Position numbers and translations under genes: made by a program
Part shown: piece after piece, positions 10,224 through 18,426 of the stretch
Position numbering within the stretch: position 1 is the stretch's first letter
Layout: every line of letters begins with the position of its first letter
The notes under the pieces: model-generated
The model's database searches: none
Seen by the model: the letters and a program-made list of their open reading frames with translations, nothing else
What the model was told of the DNA's origin: nothing
NCBI GenBank assembly: GCA_902596375.1
Contig: CACJTU010000002.1
Location: 62,001 to 126,000, forward strand
From: an uncultured Pelagibacteraceae bacterium
GTDB lineage: Bacteria > Pseudomonadota > Alphaproteobacteria > Pelagibacterales > Pelagibacteraceae
Direction of reading: 5' to 3'
DNA length: 64,000 bases

Positions 10224-11204
10224 ATGGTTAATCCCTTTTACAAAAATCATGGTCCTGTCAAAATTTCTGAAATTTTGAAAATTTTAAAATTAGATGATTT
10301 TAAATTATCAACCGATCAAGATATTTCCGATGTTAAAGATTTAATTATGGCTAAAAAAAATGAAATTACTTTTTTAAATTCTAAAAAATATGAAAATGTT
10401 GCAAAAAATACAAAAGCTTCATATTGCATTACATTAAAAAACTTAAATCATATTTTGCCTAAAAATTGTATTCCCATAAATGTAGACAATGTTTTAGTTT
10501 CACTATCAAAAATAACTTCAAGATTTTACCCAACTTCAATAGAGGACAGCTTTGATGACACTATATTACCTATAGAAGAAACAAAATTTAAAAATATTGT
10601 AAAATATGGAAGAAATGTTTTGATTGGTAAAAATGTTTCTATAGGTATAAATTGTTCTATTGGCCACAACACAATTGTTGAAAAAAATGTTTCTATTGGA
10701 AATGATTGCTCAATAGGGTCAAACGTTATTTTAAGAAGTACTGTAATTAAAAATAACGTAAAGATTTTAGATAGTTGTGTCTTAGGCAAACATGGATTTG
10801 GTTTCTTTCCAATAAATGAAAAAAATTTAAGATATCCACATATTGGGATAGTAATTATAGAGGATTATTGTGAAATTGGTTGCAACTCAACAATAGATAG
10901 AGGATCTATGTCCAATACAATTATTGGTAAAAATACTTATTTAGACAATCAAATACATATCGCTCATAATGTAAAAATAGGTGAAAATTCAATTATAGCA
11001 GGTCAAGTAGGTATAGCCGGCAGTTCAATCATTGGTAATAATGTTAAAATCGGTGGACAAGCAGGAATATCAGGTCATTTAAGAATTGGAAATAATGTAG
11101 AAATTGGTGGAGGCAGTGGAGTAATCAAAGATATTCCAGACAATTCGAAAGTAATGGGTTATCCAGCCAAAAGTATTAGAGACTTTTTAAGGAATATTAA
11201 ATGA
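10224..11204 (+). CDS. lpxD: UDP-3-O-acylglucosamine N-acyltransferase LpxD
   Basis: LpxD adds the N-linked hydroxyacyl chain in the third step of lipid A synthesis. An N-terminal uridine-binding domain (about residues 1-100) is followed by a left-handed beta helix built of hexapeptide repeats such as IGNDCSIGSNVIL. IDRGSMSNTIIG and the catalytic-His segment QIHIAHNVKIGE are present, as is AGQVGIAGSSIIGN. The ORF track uses a TTG at 10209; the ATG at 10224 gives the usual N-terminus and I prefer it. The stop overlaps the lpxA ATG (ATGA). Confidence 0.95.
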   Translation: MVNPFYKNHGPVKISEILKILKLDDFKLSTDQDISDVKDLIMAKKNEITFLNSKKYENVAKNTKASYCITLKNLNHILPKNCIPINVDNVLVSLSKITSRFYPTSIEDSFDDTILPIEETKFKNIVKYGRNVLIGKNVSIGINCSIGHNTIVEKNVSIGNDCSIGSNVILRSTVIKNNVKILDSCVLGKHGFGFFPINEKNLRYPHIGIVIIEDYCEIGCNSTIDRGSMSNTIIGKNTYLDNQIHIAHNVKIGENSIIAGQVGIAGSSIIGNNVKIGGQAGISGHLRIGNNVEIGGGSGVIKDIPDNSKVMGYPAKSIRDFLRNIK

Positions 11205-11983
11205 TTCATCAAACTGCAATCATAGATCCAAAAGCAATTATTTCAAAGAATGTTAAAATTGGAGCTTACTCAGTTATTGGACCTGAAGTAGTAATTGAAG
11301 ACAATACAGAAATCCAATCTCATGTTAGCATAGTAGGTCATACGAAAATTGGTACTAATAATAAAATTTATCCATTTGCATCGATTGGAAACAATCCTCA
11401 GGACATGAAATACAAAGGAGAAAAAACAAGTTTAATTATAGGAAACAATAATATCATTAGAGAATATGTTACTATTAATCCTGGTACAGTCCAAGGAGGA
11501 GGGGCTACAATCTTAGGTAATGACAATTTATTGATGATAGGAGCACATATAGCCCATGATTGTAGATTAGGAAACAAAATTGTAATTGCAAATAATGCAG
11601 CTATAGCAGGACATGCTATTATTGATGATTACGTTATACTTGGAGGAAATTGTGGGGTACATCAATTTACTAGAATAGGTAAAATGGCAATGGTTGGTGG
11701 TATGACCGGTGTATCAAGAGATGTAATACCGTACGGATTATCTACAGGTAACAGGAATGTTTTAAACGGTATAAACATTGTAGGATTAAGAAGAATAAAT
11801 ACACCTAACAAAGATATAATCTGCTTAACGGATGCATATAAAGATATGTTTAAAACTGAAAATCTTAGTGAAAATTTGAAAAATTTAAATATTGAATTTA
11901 AACAAAATGAATTAGTTAATGAAGTAATAGAATTTATAAATAAAGATAAAAAGAGACCTATTTGCACTCCAGAAATAAAATAA
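11201..11983 (+). CDS. lpxA: acyl-ACP--UDP-N-acetylglucosamine O-acyltransferase LpxA
   Basis: LpxA carries out the first step of lipid A synthesis, moving a hydroxyacyl chain from ACP to UDP-GlcNAc. The left-handed beta helix begins at residue 2 (IHQTAIIDPKAIISKNVKIG). It includes the catalytic-His turn MIGAHIAHDCRLG and GGNCGVHQFTRIGKMAMVGG. A C-terminal helical domain (LRRINTPNKDI) completes the trimer. Full length at 260 residues. It overlaps lpxD by 4 bases and lpxI starts one base after its stop. Confidence 0.96.
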   Translation: MIHQTAIIDPKAIISKNVKIGAYSVIGPEVVIEDNTEIQSHVSIVGHTKIGTNNKIYPFASIGNNPQDMKYKGEKTSLIIGNNNIIREYVTINPGTVQGGGATILGNDNLLMIGAHIAHDCRLGNKIVIANNAAIAGHAIIDDYVILGGNCGVHQFTRIGKMAMVGGMTGVSRDVIPYGLSTGNRNVLNGINIVGLRRINTPNKDIICLTDAYKDMFKTENLSENLKNLNIEFKQNELVNEVIEFINKDKKRPICTPEIK

Positions 11984-11984
11984 A

Positions 11985-12776
11985 ATGATTGGACTTTTTT
12001 TAGGTGGAACAGATTTTCCGTCATTAATTCTAAAAAAATTAAAAAAAAAAAGAAAAAAATATTTTATTATAGATTTGACTAAAAATAATTTATTTAAAAA
12101 GTATAAAAATAGTTATTTTATAAGTATTGGTAAATTTGGAGAAATTTTAAAATTAATTCATGATAAGAAATGTAAAAAAGTTCTTTTTGCTGGAAAAATA
12201 GAAAAACCAAAAATATCAAATCTTAAATTAGACTTTAAAGGTTTTTATTATTTACCTAGAATTATTAAAGCATTTAAACTAGGAGATGCAGCTATTTTAA
12301 AAGAGCTTATTAACATTTTAAATGAAAATAAAATTAAAGTTATAAAATCTAATTTTTTTAATCCGGAATTAACTTTAAATAAAGGCACATATACAAAACT
12401 TAAGCCAACTTTGGATGATTTAAAAGAAATAGGTCAAGGTTTAAAATATTTAAAAAAATTAAGCCCTTATAACCATACACAAGCTGTAATTGTTAGAAAC
12501 AATAAAGTAATTAAAAAAGAAACATCTAGAGGAACAAAAAAAATGATTGAAAAAACAATCAGAAATGAACAAAAAAACGGAATATTAATTAAATTTCCTA
12601 AAAAAAAACAAGATTTAAGGGCTGATTTACCCACCATTGGTTTTGATACATTAATCGATTGTAAAAAGGCCAATTTAAAAGGAATTGTATTAAAATCTAA
12701 AGAAAATATTTTTTTAGATCAAAAAAAATCAATCTATTTTGCAAATAAAAATAAAATTTTTATACACATATTATGA
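11985..12776 (+). CDS. lpxI: UDP-2,3-diacylglucosamine diphosphatase LpxI
   Basis: This is the alphaproteobacterial replacement for LpxH. It hydrolyses UDP-2,3-diacylglucosamine to lipid X and UMP. The N-terminal domain opens with IGLFLGGTDFPSLI and contains KKCKKVLFAGKIEKP. The C-terminal DUF1009 catalytic domain shows QAVIVRNNKVIKKETSRGTK and DLRADLPTIGFDTL. The C-terminal part is unusually Lys-rich, as in its neighbours. Position between lpxA and lpxB, overlapping the latter by 4 bases, supports the call. Confidence 0.92.
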   Translation: MIGLFLGGTDFPSLILKKLKKKRKKYFIIDLTKNNLFKKYKNSYFISIGKFGEILKLIHDKKCKKVLFAGKIEKPKISNLKLDFKGFYYLPRIIKAFKLGDAAILKELINILNENKIKVIKSNFFNPELTLNKGTYTKLKPTLDDLKEIGQGLKYLKKLSPYNHTQAVIVRNNKVIKKETSRGTKKMIEKTIRNEQKNGILIKFPKKKQDLRADLPTIGFDTLIDCKKANLKGIVLKSKENIFLDQKKSIYFANKNKIFIHIL

Positions 12777-13909
12777 AAAGAATTTTTATTGTTACGGGAG
12801 AGCCCTCAGGTGATAAATTAGCTTCAAAAGTAATTTTAAAGCTAAAAGAAATCAACCCGAATATTCAATATTTATGTGTGGGTGGAGCAAATCTGGAAAA
12901 GCAAGGAGTCAAATCAATATTTAATCTTAAAGAAATAACCTATATTGGTTTTACAAGTATATTATTTAACATTTTTAAAATTAAAAAAAAAATAAATTTC
13001 ACAATAGAAGAAATAATTAAATTTAATCCTGATATCTTATTTACTGTAGACAGCCCAGAATTTACTTTGCGTGTTGCAGAAAAAGTAAAAAAAGTTAATC
13101 CTTCAATTAAAACAATTCATTATGTTGCTCCACAGGTATGGATCTGGAGAGAAAATAGAGTAAAAAAATTTAAAAAATTTCTTGATCATGTACTTTTACT
13201 TTTTGATTTTGAGAAGAAATATTTTGACAAAGAGAACATTAAAAATACTTTTGTAGGGCATCCATTGTTAGAAAAAGAAAATAATCAAAAAGTTGATTTA
13301 TCAAATTTGCTTACAGCAAAACAAAAAATAATTTCAATTTTTCCTGGAAGTAGAGAATCTGAAATAAAAGTTTTAATGCCAATACTGATTGATTTTGTTA
13401 AATTAATGAATAAAAACTTTAATAATTTTTCCTTTGTATTTCACGCAACCAGTGAAAATAAAAATCATATAAATAATTATTTACAAAAGTTACATATTGA
13501 CAATATTCAAGTTATATCTGATGAAAATATCAAAAATAAAACTTTAATTAATTCAATTTTTGCTGTCGCTAAGTCTGGAACTATTTCTTTGGAAATTTGT
13601 AATTTTAAAATTCCATCCATAATAATTTATAAAATAAATTTTATAAATTATTTTATCATGAAATTACTGGTTAAAGTTAAGTACGCTAATATTATTAACA
13701 TAATAAATAAAAAAGAAATTATACCTGAATTATTACAAGGTGAATGTAATCCTAACGAAATTTATAAATCTGTAGTGTATTTTTTAAATAATCCTAAAGC
13801 TATGCAAGATCAGGTTAAAATTTGCTCTAAAACATTGAATGGCATTAAGTCTGAAAGCTCTTCCTCTTTAGAAGCTAGTAAAACATTAAATAACTATTTG
13901 TCTTTGTAA
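12773..13909 (+). CDS. lpxB: lipid-A-disaccharide synthase
   Basis: LpxB is the GT19 glycosyltransferase that joins lipid X to UDP-diacylglucosamine. It opens with IFIVTGEPSGDKLASKVI and contains GGANLEKQGV, the family signature HYVAPQVWIWRENRVKKF, and SIFPGSRESEIK. A later part carries AVAKSGTISLEICNFKIPSIIIYK, typical of the sugar-nucleotide-binding half. Length (378 residues) is normal. It ends the long rightward run and overlaps the 3' end of the convergent gltX by 24 bases. Confidence 0.95.
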   Translation: MKRIFIVTGEPSGDKLASKVILKLKEINPNIQYLCVGGANLEKQGVKSIFNLKEITYIGFTSILFNIFKIKKKINFTIEEIIKFNPDILFTVDSPEFTLRVAEKVKKVNPSIKTIHYVAPQVWIWRENRVKKFKKFLDHVLLLFDFEKKYFDKENIKNTFVGHPLLEKENNQKVDLSNLLTAKQKIISIFPGSRESEIKVLMPILIDFVKLMNKNFNNFSFVFHATSENKNHINNYLQKLHIDNIQVISDENIKNKTLINSIFAVAKSGTISLEICNFKIPSIIIYKINFINYFIMKLLVKVKYANIINIINKKEIIPELLQGECNPNEIYKSVVYFLNNPKAMQDQVKICSKTLNGIKSESSSSLEASKTLNNYLSL

Positions 13910-15286
13910 TCTTTTTATAACCTCATCTTTTCCTAAGGAAATTACAATATCATATAAACCAGGACCAAATTTTGATCCTGTTAAAGCAATCCGTATAGGC
14001 TGACCAACTCCTTTAAAGTTTGTATCATTTGTTTTAATTAAATTATTTACAACGGGCTCTAAATTCTCCTTATTTATAGTTGATTTAGATGATAATTCTT
14101 TAATAAATTCTGAAATAATTTTTTTTGCTTTATCATCAATCAATTTTAAATCGTCCTGATTGAAGTTAATCTCATCATTGATGATAAATTTTGCATTATT
14201 ATAGATATCTTCTAAGGTTTTGGCCTTATTTTTTAAAAAAGATAATGACGATTTAATTTTTGTTTCTTTATCATTTTTAATTTCATCTTTATAAATTTTG
14301 CAATATTCGAATAGATTTTGATAAAGTTCGTTTTCGTTGATTGTTTTTATATAGTGCTCGTTCATTGATAAAATTCTGCTAATATCTAGTTTTGATGGTG
14401 ATTTACCAATACCTTCTAAATTAAAGTATTCAATACTCTCATTCAGAGTAAATATTTCTTTGTCTTGATATGACCATCCAAGTCTTAGTAAATAATTTCT
14501 TAACGCATCAGGTATTATCCCTATTTTTGAGTAATCATCCAAAGTCGAGGCATTATCTCTTTTAGACAGTTTTTTACCTTCAATAGTGTGAATTAATGGA
14601 ATATGCGCAAATTCTGGAACATCCCAACCCATTGCTTGATATATTTGTATTTGCTTAAAAGTATTTATTTTATGATCATCTCCTCTAATTATATGTGTCA
14701 TTCCCATTTGATGATCATCAACAGTTGCAGAAAGATTATAAGTCGGTGTTCCATCATTTCTTAAAATTATAAAATCTTCTATTGTATTATTTTCAATTTC
14801 AACATCTCCTTGAACTAGATCTTTAAGTTTAGAATTTCCTTCTATTTTACTTTTAAATCTAATTACAGGTTTAATATCTTTAGGAGCTTCTTTTTCATCA
14901 GCATCTCTCCATTTTCTATTATAAATATATGGCATCTTTTTTTGCCTAGCTCTTTTTTTTTGCTCCTCTATCTCTTCAGCAGAGCAGTAACATTTATATG
15001 CATTCCCTTTTTGTAATAATTCATTTGCAATTTTAATGTGATCTTCTATTTTTTGTGACTGAATATATTCATCACCATCATGCTCAATCCCTATCCACTT
15101 TAATGATTTAATAATTTGTATTTTGTGTTCCTCTTTGGATCTTTCTTTGTCAGTATCTTCAATTCTTAGATGAAAAGTTCCTTTTTGATTTTTAGAGAAC
15201 AACCAATTAAATAAGGCAGTTCTAACACCTCCAATATGAAGAGCTCCAGTAGGAGAAGGTGCAAAACGTGTTGCTACTTTAGACAT
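13886..15286 (-). CDS. gltX: glutamyl-tRNA synthetase
   Basis: This class I aminoacyl-tRNA synthetase charges tRNA-Glu. It has the HIGH-type motif HIGGVRTALFNWL near residue 19 and a KMSKS-type motif, KLSKRDNAS, around residue 240, with VATRFAPSPTGALHIGG at the start. The C-terminal anticodon-binding helical region is present, giving 466 residues. The track starts at TTG 15289; the ATG at 15286 (MSKVATRFAP) is the better start. It is convergent with lpxB (24-base overlap) and 19 bases or so downstream of lexA on the same strand. Confidence 0.96.
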   Translation of the reverse strand: MSKVATRFAPSPTGALHIGGVRTALFNWLFSKNQKGTFHLRIEDTDKERSKEEHKIQIIKSLKWIGIEHDGDEYIQSQKIEDHIKIANELLQKGNAYKCYCSAEEIEEQKKRARQKKMPYIYNRKWRDADEKEAPKDIKPVIRFKSKIEGNSKLKDLVQGDVEIENNTIEDFIILRNDGTPTYNLSATVDDHQMGMTHIIRGDDHKINTFKQIQIYQAMGWDVPEFAHIPLIHTIEGKKLSKRDNASTLDDYSKIGIIPDALRNYLLRLGWSYQDKEIFTLNESIEYFNLEGIGKSPSKLDISRILSMNEHYIKTINENELYQNLFEYCKIYKDEIKNDKETKIKSSLSFLKNKAKTLEDIYNNAKFIINDEINFNQDDLKLIDDKAKKIISEFIKELSSKSTINKENLEPVVNNLIKTNDTNFKGVGQPIRIALTGSKFGPGLYDIVISLGKDEVIKRLQRQIVI

Positions 15287-15308
15287 CAATGTTGTTTAGA
15301 CTATTTTT

Positions 15309-15986
15309 TTAGAAGTTTCTATATAAAGATACTAAAACTCCTTGAACTTTTACTCTATCAGGTCCAAAAATCTTAGTTTCATAGTTTCTATTAGCACTTT
15401 CAAGGGCCACAACTTTACCTTTTTTTCGAATTCTTTTTAACATTGCTTCATGCTCATCTATTAATGCAACGACAATTTTACCATTATCAGCAGTATCTGT
15501 TCTTTTGATAATAACAGTATCACCTTCATGAATACCTGCATCTATCATCGAGTCACCTTGAACTTTTAAACCAAAGTAATCACCATTTTTTTCTAAATTA
15601 TTTGGTAGTGGAATTCTAGAAACCTCATTTTGTATTGCTTCAACTGGTGTTCCAGCAGCAATCCTTCCAAGCACTGGCACTTCTACTTCATCAGAAGTAG
15701 TTTGCTCTTCATCTAAACCGCCTTTGATTACACTTGGTGAAAAGCTATTATAAATATCATTTGCAGAAGCTGTTTCTGGTAATTTAATTACCTCTAGAGC
15801 TCTTGCTTTGTGAGCTAATCTTTTAATAAAACCTCTTTCTTCTAAAGCACTAATCAATCTATGAATACCTGATTTAGATTTTAAATTAAGAGACTGTTTC
15901 ATCTCTTCATATGATGGAGATACGCCAGAACTTCTCAACTTCTTGTTGATAAATAAAAGTAAGTTTTTTTGTTTTTTTGTTAGCAT
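15309..15986 (-). CDS. lexA: LexA SOS repressor
   Basis: LexA represses DNA-damage genes and is inactivated by RecA-stimulated self-cleavage. The N-terminal winged helix (residues 1-65, LTKKQKNLLLFINKKLRSSG) binds DNA. The scissile bond is Ala111-Gly112 in LGRIAAGTPVEA. The catalytic dyad is Ser146 (GDSMIDAG) and Lys184 (AMLKRIRKK). At 225 residues it matches alphaproteobacterial LexA, which has a longer linker than E. coli. A GTTC-N7-GTTC box lies just upstream of the start, indicating autoregulation. gltX is the next gene on this strand and may be cotranscribed. Confidence 0.96.
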   Translation of the reverse strand: MLTKKQKNLLLFINKKLRSSGVSPSYEEMKQSLNLKSKSGIHRLISALEERGFIKRLAHKARALEVIKLPETASANDIYNSFSPSVIKGGLDEEQTTSDEVEVPVLGRIAAGTPVEAIQNEVSRIPLPNNLEKNGDYFGLKVQGDSMIDAGIHEGDTVIIKRTDTADNGKIVVALIDEHEAMLKRIRKKGKVVALESANRNYETKIFGPDRVKVQGVLVSLYRNF

Positions 15987-15988
15987 AA

Positions 15989-16025
15989 GAACAAATATCG
16001 TACAAATAATGTTCTATAAAAGTTC
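15989..16025 (-). promoter_or_regulatory. SOS boxes upstream of lexA
   Basis: GTTCTATAAAAGTTC at 16011-16025 exactly matches the direct-repeat GTTC-N7-GTTC operator known for LexA in alphaproteobacteria. A second, imperfect element, GAAC-N7-GTAC, lies at 15989-16003, starting 3 bases before the lexA ATG; read on the minus strand it is GTAC-N7-GTTC. The perfect box sits about 25-40 bases upstream of the start codon, where it would overlap the lexA promoter. Confidence 0.75.
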
Positions 16026-16075
16026 TTTTAAATTAACAATACTAAAAAAAACTAGCAAAATAGGGCTTTATTTGA

Positions 16076-16867
16076 CTATAAAACTGAAAAAATAGAATTT
16101 TTATCTAAGTTTTTCAAAAGTGATTCACCAATTAAAAAAGTGTTAATTGATGTTTTGTTATTTAGTTCTAATAGCTCATCTTTAGTCTTAATTCCACTTT
16201 CAGATATTAAAGGACCTTTGTGACTTTTTACAACATCATAAATATCATAAGTTGTATTTATATCAGTTTTAAGTGTTTTTAAATTTCTATTGTTTATTCC
16301 AATTAATGCATCTTTAAAATTTAATGCTTTTTTAGCTTCTTTTACTGTATGCACTTCAACTATAACAGACATATTGTATTTCATAGCTTCATCATATAAT
16401 TCATAAGCAAGATCATCTGAAACACCAGCTAAAATAATTAAAATAGCATCAGCGCCATAACTTTTTGCCAAAGGTATTTGAAATTTATCGATAAAAAAAT
16501 CCTTACATAATACAGGTAAATTTATTTTATCTTTTATTTTGCTTATGTGAATTAAATTTCCTAAAAAATAATCCTCTTCTGTTAAAACCGAAAGGCAAGT
16601 TGCTTTATTAGTTAAATAAATCTGAGCAATATCTACAGGATTATAATCCTCAATTATTATACCTGCTGAAGGACTTGCTTTTTTAATTTCAGCAATAATT
16701 GAAGTTTTATTATTTTTTATATTATTTTCTATTTTCTCTTTAAAATTAATATAGCTGTTGTTTTTATTAATTAACTCATCCAAAGTTTTAAGATCTAAGG
16801 ATTTTTTTAATTTATCTACTTTTTCAATTTTTTTTTGAATGATATTTTGAAGTATATTTTCAGACAT
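16076..16867 (-). CDS. trpC: indole-3-glycerol phosphate synthase
   Basis: TrpC closes the indole ring in tryptophan synthesis. The TIM-barrel landmarks are IIAEIKKASPSAGII, LSVLTEEDYFLG, PVLCKDFFIDKFQI, IVEVHTVKEAKKAL, IGINNRNLKTLKTD and ISESGIK. It is monofunctional, with no TrpF fusion. The ATG overlaps the trpD stop by 8 bases, so translation is probably coupled. The upstream order trpE-trpG-trpD-trpC on this strand is the standard alphaproteobacterial set. moaC, which often follows trpC before lexA in relatives, is absent. Confidence 0.96.
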   Translation of the reverse strand: MSENILQNIIQKKIEKVDKLKKSLDLKTLDELINKNNSYINFKEKIENNIKNNKTSIIAEIKKASPSAGIIIEDYNPVDIAQIYLTNKATCLSVLTEEDYFLGNLIHISKIKDKINLPVLCKDFFIDKFQIPLAKSYGADAILIILAGVSDDLAYELYDEAMKYNMSVIVEVHTVKEAKKALNFKDALIGINNRNLKTLKTDINTTYDIYDVVKSHKGPLISESGIKTKDELLELNNKTSINTFLIGESLLKNLDKNSIFSVL

Positions 16868-17852
16868 TTTGAATTTTTTCTAGATGTAAAAAGCTTTTTC
16901 CAGAAAGGATAAATTCTCTAGTGTAATTATATGCTTCAGAAAAGTCTGTAAATTTTTCTCCAACAATTAACCCTGCTGCAGCATTTAAACAAACTGCTTT
17001 TGAAAAATCATTATCTTCACCTTTTAATATTTCAATCATCTTATCAGCATTAAATTTTGCATCATCACCCACTAAATTTTTTAAATTATCAGCACTAACT
17101 CCCAAAGCATTTGGATTTATTTTTATTTCAGATATTTGACCATCTTTTAATTGAATAACATTAGTGATTGCATATGGAGATATTTCATCTAATCCATCCT
17201 CACTATTTACTATCCAAGCAAATTTTAAATTTAAATTTTTAAGTCCTTCTGCAAATACTTTTAATAATTTTTTATCAAAAACACCTACGACTTGTCTCTC
17301 TACAAGAGCTGGATTACTTAATGGACCAATCATATTAAAAATGGTTCTTTTTCCAATTTTCTTTCTTACAGGTCCTACAAATCTCATTGCACTATGATAA
17401 TTTGGTGCAAACATAAAACCAAAATTGTTGGTATTAATTTCTTTTTCTATATCCTCAGGTTCTAAATCAATTTTAATTTTAAGAGCTTCTAAAACATCAC
17501 CGGACCCACATTTTGAGGAAACAGCTTTATTGCCATGTTTGGCAACTTTTGTACCCATGCTAGCTAAAAGTAGGGCAGAAGCTGTTGAAATATTAAGAGT
17601 ATTCATGCCATCACCGCCGGTACCACAAGTATCAATACAATCTCTTACATTTACTCTTTTAGACTTTTCTCTAAGAACAAAAACACCACCTGCTATTTCA
17701 TCTGAAACTTCTCCCTTTTCAGATAATAAGGTTAAAAAACTAAAAATTTCGTGATCACTAGCTTTTCCAGTCATTAATATTTCAAAGGCAGTTTTACTTT
17801 CTTCAAAAGTTAAATTTTGTTTATTTTTAAGTTTTTCTAAAATTTGTTTCAT
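16860..17852 (-). CDS. trpD: anthranilate phosphoribosyltransferase
   Basis: TrpD transfers the phosphoribosyl group from PRPP to anthranilate. The glycine-rich PRPP loop DTCGTGGDGMNTLNIST is present, followed by KHGNKAVSSKCGSGDVLEAL and the anthranilate-site FMFAPNYHSAMRFVGPVRK. Length 330 residues, complete. It starts 4 bases after the trpG stop and overlaps trpC by 8. Two long antisense ORFs in the track over this gene are coding shadows. Confidence 0.97.
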   Translation of the reverse strand: MKQILEKLKNKQNLTFEESKTAFEILMTGKASDHEIFSFLTLLSEKGEVSDEIAGGVFVLREKSKRVNVRDCIDTCGTGGDGMNTLNISTASALLLASMGTKVAKHGNKAVSSKCGSGDVLEALKIKIDLEPEDIEKEINTNNFGFMFAPNYHSAMRFVGPVRKKIGKRTIFNMIGPLSNPALVERQVVGVFDKKLLKVFAEGLKNLNLKFAWIVNSEDGLDEISPYAITNVIQLKDGQISEIKINPNALGVSADNLKNLVGDDAKFNADKMIEILKGEDNDFSKAVCLNAAAGLIVGEKFTDFSEAYNYTREFILSGKSFLHLEKIQNV

Positions 17853-17856
17853 AAAT

Positions 17857-18426
17857 TTAATTTTTAATAAAGTTTTTAAGAATTCTCATTCCAAACTTAG
17901 TTTTAATACTTTCAGGATGGAATTGTACACCATGAATATTAAATTTATTATGTTGAACACCCATTATAATTCCATCTTCTGTCTCTGCTGTAATCTCTAG
18001 CTCTTTTGATAACGTTTTTTTATCAATTACCAAACTATGGTATCTGGTAGCTTCAAATGTATTTGGGAGGTTTTTTAAAATACCAATTTTTTTGGATTTA
18101 ATTTTGCTTGTTTTGCCGTGCATTAACTTTCTTGCTTGGACAATTTTTGATCCAAAAACTTGTCCAATTATCTGATGGCCCAAACATACTCCTAGAAAAG
18201 GTAATTCTTTATATAATGATTTTAATATTTTAATACAATTGCCAGATTGATTTGGGTTACCTGGTCCTGGTGAAATAACAATTTTATCATATTTCTTTTT
18301 AATGATTTCTTTAGAATTAATTTTATCATTTCTAACTACATCAACTTTAACATTTAATGATGAGATGTAGTGATACAAATTAAAAGTAAAACTATCGTAA
18401 TTATCTATTAACAATACTTTCATCAT
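17857..18426 (-). CDS. trpG: anthranilate synthase, glutamine amidotransferase component
   Basis: TrpG releases ammonia from glutamine for TrpE. It is a class I amidotransferase of 189 residues with LLIDNYDSFTFNLYHYI, ISPGPGNP, the nucleophile Cys81 in FLGVCLGHQIIG, and the C-terminal His/Glu pair in HGVQFHPESI. The start overlaps the trpE stop as ATGA; a second Met follows directly. In many small genomes one such subunit also serves PabB in folate synthesis. Whether that happens here cannot be told from the window. Confidence 0.95.
   Translation of the reverse strand: MMKVLLIDNYDSFTFNLYHYISSLNVKVDVVRNDKINSKEIIKKKYDKIVISPGPGNPNQSGNCIKILKSLYKELPFLGVCLGHQIIGQVFGSKIVQARKLMHGKTSKIKSKKIGILKNLPNTFEATRYHSLVIDKKTLSKELEITAETEDGIIMGVQHNKFNIHGVQFHPESIKTKFGMRILKNFIKN

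Noticed and set aside
17425-17754. 109-residue plus-strand ORF inside trpD
   Set aside because: Antisense shadow of a strongly conserved gene; no SD and no recognisable motif.
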